11,877 nt of DNA from Bacilli bacterium (lineage in GTDB: Bacteria > Bacillota_I > Bacilli_A > RFN20 > CAG-826), in NCBI GenBank assembly GCA_016296285.1, contig JAEDJP010000031.1, positions 1-11,877 of the forward strand, in the 5' to 3' direction. This document shows positions 1 to 6,956 of this stretch, one piece after another (the first letter of the stretch is position 1; each line of letters begins with the position of its first letter). Below the pieces are notes generated by a model that did no database searches, was not told where the DNA came from, and saw only the letters and a list, made by a program, of their open reading frames with translations. Position numbers and translations under genes: made by a program.

Positions 1-826
1 CGTCATCGGGGCCGATATCACCCGTTTCCATACCATCTATTGGCCGATGTTCCTCCATTCCCTTGACCTCCGCGAACCCAATCGGGTTTTCGTCCATGGC
101 CTTCTCATGATGAAGGACGGGAAGATGAGCAAATCGAAGGGCAACGCGATTTCCGCGTATCCCCTCATCGAGCGTTATGGCGTCGATGCGGTCCGTTATT
201 ACCTCGTAAGCGAGGTCCCGTTCGGGGAAAACGGCATCTTCACCCCCGAGCAATTCGTGATGCGCATCAACCAAGATCTCGCGAACAACCTCGGGAACCT
301 GCTCAACCGCACGGTCTCCATGATCGGGAAATATTTCCAAGGCGTCGTGCCCGCGTTCGAGAAGAACGTGAATCCGACTGACAAGGAACTCGAGGATCTC
401 ACCGCCCTCACGATCACCCGTTACGAGACGCTCGTGGACGATCTCAAAGTGACGGAAGCTTACGCCGAGATCATGAATCTCGTTTCTCGCGCGAATAAAT
501 ACATCGAAGAAAACGCGCCTTGGGCTTTGGCCAAAGACGAGACCAAGGAGAAGGAACTCCGTTCCGTGATGGCGCATCTTGCCCACGTCTTGTTCGTCGC
601 CGGCATGCTTCTCAAGCCGATCCTCGTCCATAAATCGGATGCCATTTTCGACCAGCTTGGCCTTGGGAACGACGAAAGGCATTATGACTTGGTCTCCGAT
701 GCCCATTTGCTCGACGGCAAAGTCGTCCAGAAAGGAGAACAGCTCTTCCCGCGCCTCGATGCCGAGAAAGAGATCGAAGCCATCAAGGTCATGATGGCTG
801 CCCCGAAAGAAAAGGCCGCCGCTTAA
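1..826 (+). CDS. metG: Methionyl-tRNA synthetase, C-terminal part (5' end outside window)
   Basis: This cytoplasmic enzyme charges tRNA-Met with methionine. The reading frame is already open at base 2 (VIGADITRFHTIYWP), a stretch typical of the class I MetRS core, so the first in-frame ATG at 47 is internal. The KMSKS signature that stabilises the adenylate transition state is at 122-136, followed by KGN. The alpha-helical anticodon-binding domain follows, including NKYIEENAPWALAKDE, which contains the conserved Trp region that contacts the anticodon. The protein ends at ...EKAAA soon after the LFPRLD motif, so the appended Trbp111-like tRNA-binding domain found in many Bacillota MetRS is absent. 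The stop TAA overlaps the next start (TAATG), which indicates translational coupling to the rRNA methyltransferase gene. The family identification is very secure; only the 5' boundary is unknown. Confidence 0.97.
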   Translation, partial: VIGADITRFHTIYWPMFLHSLDLREPNRVFVHGLLMMKDGKMSKSKGNAISAYPLIERYGVDAVRYYLVSEVPFGENGIFTPEQFVMRINQDLANNLGNLLNRTVSMIGKYFQGVVPAFEKNVNPTDKELEDLTALTITRYETLVDDLKVTEAYAEIMNLVSRANKYIEENAPWALAKDETKEKELRSVMAHLAHVLFVAGMLLKPILVHKSDAIFDQLGLGNDERHYDLVSDAHLLDGKVVQKGEQLFPRLDAEKEIEAIKVMMAAPKEKAAA

Positions 827-2187
827 TGGGGAATCGCGGTTTCGAGAAAGTCACCTTTTCCGCCCCGTGCGTCGATTTGACGTTCGAGGGTTTTGGGGTG
901 ACCCGAAACGGCAAGGATGTGGTGTTCGTCCCCGGGATGTTTCCGGGCGATGAAGGCGATGTCCAAATTGAATATCGAAGGGCGGGACAGCTCTATGGCA
1001 AACTCGTACGCTTAAGCAAAAAATCGCCGGATCGTATCGATTCTAGGTGCCCCGTGTGCTCGATTTGCGGTGGATGCGTGTTTCAAAAATACGCGTACGA
1101 AGCCGAACTCCGATACAAGACGAACAAGGTGAAAGAGCAATTCCGGAAAGTCGCCCATATGGACGTTGATGTCTTGCCGTGCCTCGGCATGGAACATCCG
1201 GAATTTTACCGGAACAAAATCCAGATGCCTCTAGGAAAAGACCGCAAGGGCAACATCTATACGGGTTTCTACAAAGCGGGAACCCACGTCATCGTTCCGA
1301 TCGAGCGTTGCTATATCGAGGATCAAAGGGCGGAGAAAATCATGCTTGCAGCGAAAAGGCTCATGAAGAGCATGCGAATCGATCCCTATGTCGAAGACGA
1401 AAGATATGGGATCGTCCGACATCTTTTGATTCGCACGTCCAAGCATTTCCCCGAAATCATGGTCGTCTTGGTCACTAACGTGGATTCCTTCCCATCGCGC
1501 GGCAATTTCGTGAAAGCCCTCGTCGAGGCTTGCCCAGAAATCACGACCGTCGTGCAGAACGTGAATTCCCGCCAAACCAACGTGATCCTCGGCGAGAAAG
1601 AACGTATCCTTTATGGCAAAGGATACATTCACGACACGCTTTGCGGCGTGTCGTTCCGCATCTCCGCGAAATCGTTCTTCCAAGTGAACCCCATCCAGAC
1701 GGAAGTCCTTTACCAAAAAGCCATGGAGGCCGCCCATCTATCGAAAACCGATATTGTGTTCGACGCCTATTCCGGGATCGGGACGATTGGCCTCATCGCC
1801 GCCAAGGACTGCGGGAAGGTCATCTCCGTCGAGATCGTGAAAGAAGCGGTCGCGGACGGGAAAAGAAACGCTGCCCAAAACGGCATTACCAATTACGAGA
1901 TGTATTGCGATGATGCCTCCGCGTTTATGAACCGCATGGCCAAAGATAAGCGACCCGTGGATGTGTTATTCATGGATCCTCCTCGGAAAGGAAGCGATGA
2001 GCGGTTCCTTAACGCCGCGATAAAGCTCGCCCCAAAACGGATCGTCTATATCTCGTGCGATCCCTCGACGTTGGCTAGGGATGTCGCGTTTCTTTCGAAA
2101 TCCTACAACGTGGAATCCGTCCAACCCGTGGATATGTTCCCGCGCTCCTTCCACGTTGAGACCGTAGTTTCATTGACTCGGAAATAA
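826..2187 (+). CDS. rlmCD: 23S rRNA (uracil-C5) methyltransferase, RlmCD/RumA family (TrmA superfamily)
   Basis: The product is a 453-aa SAM-dependent enzyme that makes 5-methyluridine in 23S rRNA. An N-terminal TRAM-type RNA-binding domain (about residues 8-65) precedes an iron-sulfur cluster set: Cys75, Cys81, Cys84 (pattern C-x5-C-x2-C, within CSICGGCVFQ) and Cys162 (IERC). FFQVNPIQTEVLY and the SAM-binding loop FDAYSGIGTIGL mark the Rossmann-fold methyltransferase domain. DPPRKGSDE follows, then the catalytic nucleophile Cys411 in ISCDPSTLARD and the likely base Glu445 in FHVETVV. All key residues are present and the length is normal for the family. In Bacillus subtilis the YefA homologue (RlmCD) modifies two uridines; assigning RlmCD rather than RlmD is an inference from the apparent phylum. 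The ATG overlaps the metG stop by one base and has no strong Shine-Dalgarno of its own, so translation is probably coupled. Confidence 0.93.
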   Translation: MGNRGFEKVTFSAPCVDLTFEGFGVTRNGKDVVFVPGMFPGDEGDVQIEYRRAGQLYGKLVRLSKKSPDRIDSRCPVCSICGGCVFQKYAYEAELRYKTNKVKEQFRKVAHMDVDVLPCLGMEHPEFYRNKIQMPLGKDRKGNIYTGFYKAGTHVIVPIERCYIEDQRAEKIMLAAKRLMKSMRIDPYVEDERYGIVRHLLIRTSKHFPEIMVVLVTNVDSFPSRGNFVKALVEACPEITTVVQNVNSRQTNVILGEKERILYGKGYIHDTLCGVSFRISAKSFFQVNPIQTEVLYQKAMEAAHLSKTDIVFDAYSGIGTIGLIAAKDCGKVISVEIVKEAVADGKRNAAQNGITNYEMYCDDASAFMNRMAKDKRPVDVLFMDPPRKGSDERFLNAAIKLAPKRIVYISCDPSTLARDVAFLSKSYNVESVQPVDMFPRSFHVETVVSLTRK

Positions 2188-2199
2188 AGCGAAGGATTT

Positions 2200-2204
2200 C
2201 TTAG
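2200..2204. repeat. Left target-site duplication (CTTAG)
   Basis: The pentamer CTTAG lies immediately outside the left inverted repeat of the 505-bp element and is repeated exactly at 2710-2714. It begins 12 nt after the rRNA methyltransferase stop codon, so the insertion lies just downstream of that gene without damaging it. Confidence 0.75.
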
Positions 2205-2215
2205 TGTAGCTGCAC

Positions 2216-2259
2216 AAACCAATCCATCCAGAATAGAACAAACCCATCTATCCAGAACC
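2216..2259 (+). repeat. Two imperfect subterminal repeats, 24-nt period (left end of element)
   Basis: The 20-nt units at 2216-2235 and 2240-2259 share 16 of 20 bases and contain TCCAGAA. The right end of the element has a matching pair on the other strand (GGATGGGCG at 2685-2693 and again at 2661-2669) with the same 24-nt spacing. They are likely transposase-binding sites. Confidence 0.6.
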
Positions 2260-2281
2260 CCCATCTACATTCCCCATACCC

Positions 2282-2313
2282 AGATCTAGCCAACCCCTAG
2301 ATCTTTTTCTTTT
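2282..2313 (+). terminator. Intrinsic terminator for the metG-rlmCD operon
   Basis: A perfect 8-bp stem (AGATCTAG / CTAGATCT) encloses a 7-nt loop (CCAACCC) and is followed directly by TTTTTCTTTT. This is a good Rho-independent terminator for + strand transcription, about 95 nt after the methyltransferase stop. No T-run lies on the other side, so it acts in one direction only. It is inside the 505-bp mobile element, so the insertion may have supplied the operon's terminator. Confidence 0.75.
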
Positions 2314-2443
2314 CCACTTACCCCCAACCCATATATAAAAGACTTATCCCAACGCCTGTCTGCCAACCATCTGCCATATATATCCATATAGCCACGCCCA
2401 AACGTCCGCCCACATAGCTTCGACCCAAGCCTTCCGCCCTCGC

Positions 2444-2462
2444 CTATATATAAAATATATAG
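2444..2462. repeat. AT-only inverted repeat
   Basis: CTATATAT and ATATATAG flank the trinucleotide AAA, giving a perfect 8-bp stem. Similar TATATA islands occur at 2331-2340 and 2375-2390 within the same element. Their function is unknown; they could be easily melted DNA or chance low complexity. Confidence 0.5.
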
Positions 2463-2709
2463 CCATCCGGCCAGCCAGCCGCCGACGCAGCCGCCGCAGC
2501 CCTCGCCCAGACTATCCCATAAAGCCCATATTCGAGCCACATCGCGCGATTCCGGCCAGCATAAGCAAAAGCCCGCCGCGCAGCCGAAACGAACTCCAGA
2601 CAAGCCATCTGGAACCCACGACTGGCAGGCTCCCGAACTGGGCGGCTCGCCACATAATACGGATGGGCGAAATTGGACGAAAATGGATGGGCGGGACTAG
2701 GCAACGACA

Positions 2710-2714
2710 CTTAG
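2710..2714. repeat. Right target-site duplication (CTTAG)
   Basis: This is an exact copy of the pentamer at 2200-2204, directly outside the right inverted repeat. An exact match positioned precisely at both repeat boundaries supports transposition as the origin of the enclosed 505 bp. Confidence 0.75.
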
Positions 2715-2821
2715 ATCTCTTGCAAATTCAATGGAGAAATAATTGCCATCCATTGAGTGAATGCATTTCTGCCTTTGCGTCCTTTGCTGGACACGTCCTT
2801 GGATGAAAGGCGTTTTGCCTA

Positions 2822-3715
2822 TTACACGCCTTCCGGGTCAGGGCTCTTTCCTTTTGTCGCTGGTTTCGTTTTTCGAAAAACCGAAGGAGACACGCCATAG
2901 AATCGCTTGAATTCTCTAGAAAAATAAAAGGGATTGGCGAATCCGCAGGCAGATGCGATTTGAGCACTCGTTAACGTTTCATGGCGAAGCAAGACCGCGG
3001 CGTTTTCCAAGCGGGTTTTCGCAAGGATTTCCGAAGGACTCATCCCAGTCTCTCTTTTTAGGAGGCGGCTGAAGTAGGCGGGGTTGTAGCCGAAATGGCT
3101 TGCTGCTTCCTGGATGGTAAAGTCGGAATTCGGAGAATGATTCCGGATGAATTCCTTTGCTTCGTATGCCGCTTTTGCAGACGCTCGGAAGGAAGAACCC
3201 GGTTTTTGTTTTTTCGCATCGGAAAGAAGTGCGAAGAGCTCAAAGAGCCTTCCCGCCAGCGAAAGGAAGAGAGCTTCTCCTTCTCCATAACGTACCCTGT
3301 CAAAAAATATCAAATCAAACAAAGCAAGGATTTGCTCGATTGGGACATCCTCGATGATGAGGGAATCCTTGGAGAGTCCAACGGATGAAAGGATCTGTTC
3401 GGCACCCTTTCCTCCAAACTCCACCCAAAGATAGATCCAAGGGTCTCTCGACGATGGCGCATAACGCAATGGTTCTCCAGGCAATAAAAGGAACCCCTGT
3501 CCAGCGGATAATTCATACAGGGTATCCGCAATCAAGAGCCCCTTGCCATCCAAAATGAAATGAAGGGTATAGCAGTCTTTTCGATACGTAATCTGCTTTT
3601 TCTTTTTAGAACACCGCTCAAATCCAAACGTGAAGGGGAGAAAATCTCCAGCGTACGTTTTCGGAAGTTCGAGGACTTCGAGCGTTTTCTTTTGCCACCA
3701 ACCCGGTTCCATCAT
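2822..3715 (-). CDS. AraC-family transcriptional regulator
   Basis: The 297-aa protein has two parts. The N-terminal 150-180 residues form a cupin-like sensor region (HFILDGKGLLIADTLYEL, GQGFLLLPGEP), as in sugar-responsive AraC proteins. The C-terminal ~95 residues carry two helix-turn-helix motifs: FTIQEAASHFGYNPAYFSRLLKRE, and SAQIASACGFANPFYFSREFKRFYGVSPS, which matches the AraC family signature. The gene is divergent from the GH127-like glycosidase, so it probably controls that gene and perhaps the rhamnosidase genes nearby; the inducer is unknown. The start is uncertain: ATG codons at 3715 and 3712 and a TTG at 3742 are possible, and none has a clear Shine-Dalgarno. I prefer ATG at 3715. 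The family call is secure. I see no strong terminator after the stop, only a 4-bp stem (AGGC/GCCT, 2808-2820) followed by three T on the minus strand. Confidence 0.93.
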   Translation of the reverse strand: MMEPGWWQKKTLEVLELPKTYAGDFLPFTFGFERCSKKKKQITYRKDCYTLHFILDGKGLLIADTLYELSAGQGFLLLPGEPLRYAPSSRDPWIYLWVEFGGKGAEQILSSVGLSKDSLIIEDVPIEQILALFDLIFFDRVRYGEGEALFLSLAGRLFELFALLSDAKKQKPGSSFRASAKAAYEAKEFIRNHSPNSDFTIQEAASHFGYNPAYFSRLLKRETGMSPSEILAKTRLENAAVLLRHETLTSAQIASACGFANPFYFSREFKRFYGVSPSVFRKTKPATKGKSPDPEGV

Positions 3716-3722
3716 GAAATGG

Positions 3723-3728
3723 ATTATA
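3723..3728 (-). promoter_or_regulatory. Candidate -10 box of the AraC-family gene
   Basis: On the minus strand a perfect TATAAT lies 7 nt before ATG 3715, so transcription would begin at about the start codon and give a leaderless mRNA. No good -35 is seen at 16-18 nt; TTGACT at 3742-3737 is too close. The call is tentative. Confidence 0.35.
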
Positions 3729-3750
3729 AAGGAAAAAGTCAAATGGAGAT

Positions 3751-3763
3751 ATGCAATGCAATG
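3751..3763 (+). promoter_or_regulatory. Short direct repeat in the divergent promoter region (possible operator)
   Basis: ATGCAATGCAATG is a short direct repeat (ATGCA unit, 2.5 copies) in the 106-bp gap between the AraC gene and the divergent glycosidase. AraC-family proteins often bind direct repeats in such gaps. Only the position and the repetition support this reading. Confidence 0.25.
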
Positions 3764-3810
3764 TTTTGTTTATCCTCGGAAAAGGTATGAATTCCTAGAA
3801 TGGTAATAAA

Positions 3811-3815
3811 GAGGT
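3811..3815 (+). promoter_or_regulatory. Ribosome binding site of the GH127-like gene
   Basis: GAGGT lies 6 nt before the ATG at 3822, a normal spacing that fixes this start. Confidence 0.7.
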
Positions 3816-3821
3816 AAATTT

Positions 3822-5072
3822 ATGAACCCCGAAGAACTGATCGAACGGAATTTTGAACGCCTAAAAGACGAGCCCTATCGCCCTGCTCGTGTTTTCCGTG
3901 AGCCGACTTACGATTGGCCCGGCGACATGGAAGGGCGCGCGATGCTGGCTTTCGTTTGCCACTATCTCATCCACGGGAAAAAGGTTCCCCAGTTTGACGA
4001 GGTGTTTCGTGATAATGACCTCCACGTTAACCAAGATGGGTACTATGGGGCTTTGTTTAACCCCGAGGCGATTGATGAGCAACAATTGGCGGGGAATTCC
4101 TGGTATCTTCGCGGCTTGCTTGCTTATGGGGACGCGTTCCGTGACTCGAAGGCCTATGCTTATGCAAAATCCACGATTGAGAAACTTTATAAGCCCGCTT
4201 TGAAAGTCTTCCCCCAATATCCGGTTCAGCGCGATGGCGTTGTTCTTGGAGGCGTCTACGGAAATCTCTCTGCCCAGCTCGGGAAATGGAAACTTTCAAG
4301 CGATATCGGTTGCGCTTTCATCGCCTTGGACGGCATTGGGCATTACTATCAACACTTCCCGGATCAGGAACTCCATGATTTGCTCGTTCCCGCAATCGAT
4401 TTTTTCTTGGGGTTGGATCGTGAGGGTTTGCATGCGCAGTCGCACGGGACGCTAAGCGCCCTTCGCGGTATTCTTTGCTTTTACGAACAAACCAAGGAAG
4501 AGCGTTATTTAGTCGCCGTCGAAAAGGTTTTCCGTCTTTATCGAGAAAAGGCCGTGACGCTCAACTATGATTGCTACAACTGGTTTGGCAGGCCCGAAAC
4601 GTGGAGCGAACCTTGCGCGGTTACGGATTCGCTTATCCTTGCCACGAAACTCTACAAGATCACGAAGAAAGAAGAATATCGGATTTTGGCCCGACGGGTT
4701 TTCTTCAACGCCTTCCCTTTCTCCTTGCGTCCGAACGGAGGGGCCGGACCGAATTCCTGCACGACGCTTGAGGCTCCCTGCCTCCATATCGTCTATGATG
4801 AGGCTTTCCAGTGTTGCACGATGCGTTACGCGGAAGGATTGCTCAATTACCATGAAAACCAGGAACTCTTCCAAGAAGAGGCGAATCCGCTCATCCATCA
4901 GGAGGGAACCCGCTATTTCCGGAGCGATCATCTTCTTTGCGAAGACGTAGAAAACCTATATCCCCAAGTTCCTCATTATGAAATCGACGGGAAATCCTTG
5001 ATCGAGATTCCGACGATGACCTCCCTTTCTTGGGACGAAGCCCGCCGGGCGAAGATCAAGGTGTCGTTTTAG
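3822..5072 (+). CDS. GH127-like (DUF1680-type) glycosidase, compact form
   Basis: The predicted protein is a 416-aa cytoplasmic alpha-helical-barrel glycosidase related to GH127/GH146 beta-L-arabinofuranosidases. It has no signal peptide. Visible GH127-like features are DWPGDMEGRAMLAF (residues 31-44), WSEPCAVTD with Glu263 and Cys265, the helix KLYKITKKEEYRILARRVFFNAF, Cys313 and the double Cys331-Cys332 (FQCCTMRYAEGL). In characterised GH127 enzymes a Glu and a Cys cluster that binds zinc form the active site, and the spacing here is suggestive. At 416 aa it is much shorter than the usual ~650 aa and ends soon after the CC motif, so the C-terminal beta-sandwich domains seem absent. GAGGT at 3811-3815 lies 6 nt before the ATG. 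The gene is divergent from the AraC regulator and its stop overlaps the convergent GH78 gene by 4 bp. Substrate is not certain; other barrel glycosidases remain possible. Confidence 0.65.
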   Translation: MNPEELIERNFERLKDEPYRPARVFREPTYDWPGDMEGRAMLAFVCHYLIHGKKVPQFDEVFRDNDLHVNQDGYYGALFNPEAIDEQQLAGNSWYLRGLLAYGDAFRDSKAYAYAKSTIEKLYKPALKVFPQYPVQRDGVVLGGVYGNLSAQLGKWKLSSDIGCAFIALDGIGHYYQHFPDQELHDLLVPAIDFFLGLDREGLHAQSHGTLSALRGILCFYEQTKEERYLVAVEKVFRLYREKAVTLNYDCYNWFGRPETWSEPCAVTDSLILATKLYKITKKEEYRILARRVFFNAFPFSLRPNGGAGPNSCTTLEAPCLHIVYDEAFQCCTMRYAEGLLNYHENQELFQEEANPLIHQEGTRYFRSDHLLCEDVENLYPQVPHYEIDGKSLIEIPTMTSLSWDEARRAKIKVSF

Positions 5073-6928
5073 TTTTTCAGGAGCAACAAAGAATAATAAT
5101 GCAAGGGCAAGGAGGCCCAAGCGTGGCAAAGGCTGCCCGCGCCGGAGAAATCCTCTTTGCCTTTTATTGTTTCCCAGAAGGAAGTCGCGCCGTTTTCCAA
5201 CATGAAAGAATAGTTTTCGTCGATGTCTTTCAAAACGAAAGAAGCATACCGTTCTTGGCTTATTTCGAGCAATGCATCGTAAACGAAGGACTTCATGCTC
5301 AAGGTGCAAGGGATGAAATCGTTCGGCGGGGAAACAAGATGATTGGCGACATGCTCCCTCTCCTCTTCTGGCACGACGTGGGCTAGAAGGGCCAGGGCAT
5401 TGACCAAAACGGAATAGTATTGCCCTCCGCTGAGGGTATAGGCATGACGATTCGCATCGAAGAAGATTTCATGGATTTTATCCGAGAGGTCCGCTTCTTC
5501 TTGAGAAAGGTCTTTCACATTTCTTCCCAGGGTTTCTCCGATGCGAATCAAGGAACGCAAGGCAAGGACGTAAAACAGATTCATGCAAGCGTCGAGATCG
5601 AAATGGTCTTCCCCGTTCAAGTGAGGCATCCATTCATAGAAATTCCAATAGCCTTTTCCTTGGGGGTTCCCAATCAACCCATCTTTGACGTTTTTGCGCA
5701 GCGAACGGAGAATCCCTTCCATTTTTCCAAAGTAGGCACGCGCCAAAGAATCGTCCCCGGTCGCGTCCAGATATTCCTGCATCGCGATGATATAAGCGAG
5801 GGCAAAAGAGGGAATCGTATCAGGGTGCGAAGTCGGCACCGTGATGGAAAGGAGACCGCTTGGATGGCGATCCTCGGAAAGAAGTTCGAGGCATGCTCTT
5901 TGATAGGTGGTGTCCTCGAAGGCGGCATAACCATAACGCATGGCATTGCGGCTATCGAGACCATAGAGGGACTGTTCCCTCCAGGGGCAATCGTAGTAAT
6001 GCTCCATCATGTTCAGGCGCAGAGTCCGCAATGAAACATCATAGATTCTTTGATGAAGGAGGGTGTCGAGTTTGATTTCCTTCGCCTCGATGGGATAAAG
6101 CACCGGAAGGATGGAAACGGAATGGATTTGGATCTCGCCATCGAAAGAAAGATATCGAAGGCCGAGCTTTCGGATCGGGTGGAAATAGATCGTTTTCTTC
6201 CCGTTCCCGCGAAGGACGAAGGAGAAATCTCTTTCGCCGATTCTGCGCATGGGTTTCCCTTCTTCGCTCAGCCATTCACCGAAAGACACCGTCACGGTAT
6301 CCCCATCTTGGATGGTCGCCTCGATGACGGGGTAACCAACGGTTTCCTTTTCGAAATCGAAAACGTTCCGGCTGAGTTCGGTGGCGGGTTCCTTCGGAAG
6401 GAGCTGAAGCGTCTTTATCGGCCTCGGATAGACGGTTTCTGGGAGTTCGGGTTCCAAAACGGAATGGGAAAATTCCTCGCCAGAATCGCGCGGGTCTAAT
6501 TCAAAGGAATAGCCGAGTTGCCACGTGATGAGTTTCTCTCTCCCACTGACGAAATAAGGGGAGACGCGGGAAAGGGTGTTCGCGGAGGAGGAAAGAACGG
6601 GCTTGTCGTTTTCAAGCAAAGAAAACCGGATCCCCGCCTTGTTCCGATAATGCGTGAAACTGATGTCATCCCCATGATAGGCGATGAGTCGCAATTTCAC
6701 GTCGCCAGATAATGAGGGCAACGGAATGGCGTCGAAAACCTTGTGCCAAGGGAAATCGGGGTATTGACACGATTGGATCATCACGTCGTTCAAATAAATC
6801 GCATAATCGCTGTCCGCGCTGATTTCCAAAAGGTATTCCGCGCCCGCCTCGGCATGAAAATCCGCGACGAATTCGCCATAGATATCTTCTTGCTTCCCGC
6901 AAGAAAGCCAAATCCATTTCCCTTCCAT
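5069..6928 (-). CDS. GH78-family alpha-L-rhamnosidase-like protein
   Basis: This 619-aa protein is predicted to release terminal alpha-L-rhamnose in the cytoplasm; no signal peptide is seen. The N-terminal part (about residues 1-270) is beta-rich and resembles the carbohydrate-binding and Bac_rhamnosid_N modules. The catalytic six-hairpin barrel follows and contains MMEHYYDCPWREQSLYGLDS, the DCPWRE form of the GH78 active-site motif whose Glu is the likely acid. Near the C-terminus GATSFWETIKG probably holds the second catalytic Glu, and SLCHAWASLPLHYY is a typical GH78 closing motif. The start is taken as ATG 6928; a TTG at 6937 is the in-frame alternative, and neither has a good Shine-Dalgarno. 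It lies 28 bp after the esterase stop, probably in the same transcript. It is not a duplicate of the other GH78 gene in the window, since the active-site wording differs. Substrate specificity is unproven. Confidence 0.85.
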   Translation of the reverse strand: MEGKWIWLSCGKQEDIYGEFVADFHAEAGAEYLLEISADSDYAIYLNDVMIQSCQYPDFPWHKVFDAIPLPSLSGDVKLRLIAYHGDDISFTHYRNKAGIRFSLLENDKPVLSSSANTLSRVSPYFVSGREKLITWQLGYSFELDPRDSGEEFSHSVLEPELPETVYPRPIKTLQLLPKEPATELSRNVFDFEKETVGYPVIEATIQDGDTVTVSFGEWLSEEGKPMRRIGERDFSFVLRGNGKKTIYFHPIRKLGLRYLSFDGEIQIHSVSILPVLYPIEAKEIKLDTLLHQRIYDVSLRTLRLNMMEHYYDCPWREQSLYGLDSRNAMRYGYAAFEDTTYQRACLELLSEDRHPSGLLSITVPTSHPDTIPSFALAYIIAMQEYLDATGDDSLARAYFGKMEGILRSLRKNVKDGLIGNPQGKGYWNFYEWMPHLNGEDHFDLDACMNLFYVLALRSLIRIGETLGRNVKDLSQEEADLSDKIHEIFFDANRHAYTLSGGQYYSVLVNALALLAHVVPEEEREHVANHLVSPPNDFIPCTLSMKSFVYDALLEISQERYASFVLKDIDENYSFMLENGATSFWETIKGKEDFSGAGSLCHAWASLPLHYYSLLLLKN

Positions 6929-6956
6929 AAATTTCAAAACAATAGGGATGGGTCGC

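Larger units (their letters stand above)
2205..2709. mobile_element. 505-bp non-coding element with TIRs and 5-bp target duplication (MITE-like)
   Basis: The left end (2205-2230) starts TGTAGCTGCACAAACC. The right end read inward on the minus strand (2709-2684) starts TGTCGTTGCCTAGTCC. The two 26-nt ends match at 17 of 26 positions without gaps. The element is flanked on both sides by the identical pentamer CTTAG (2200-2204 and 2710-2714). Both ends also carry an ATCC core at element positions 22-25 and again at 46-49, a 24-nt period that suggests paired transposase-binding sites. No credible transposase or other gene lies inside. Roughly the first 300 nt of the + strand are strongly skewed (about 120 C to 34 G). 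TGT...ACA termini, a 5-bp duplication and multiple subterminal repeats resemble IS21-type ends, but the family assignment is an inference. Confidence 0.75.

Noticed and set aside
2262..2297. G-quadruplex on the minus strand
   Set aside because: There are several G-runs, but the loops of up to 12 nt make folding weak; base skew explains the runs.
2286..2603. 105-aa minus-strand ORF in the element
   Set aside because: Low-complexity, Gly/Trp-rich sequence produced by the base skew; no ribosome binding site, and it crosses the terminator hairpin.
2444..2710. 88-aa minus-strand ORF with GTG start
   Set aside because: Alanine/arginine-rich nonsense that starts at the edge of the inverted repeat; no Shine-Dalgarno and no recognisable domain.
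2728..2756. 7-bp inverted repeat TCAATGG/CCATTGA as terminator
   Set aside because: Long loop of 15 nt and no T-run on either side.
3737..3742. TTGACT as a -35 box for the AraC gene
   Set aside because: It lies only 8 nt from the TATAAT, too close for a sigma-70 type promoter, and no -10 is found 17 nt downstream.
5420..6499. Two + strand ORFs (204 and 149 aa) opposite the GH78-like gene
   Set aside because: They are antisense frames of a clearly recognised rhamnosidase with intact motifs.
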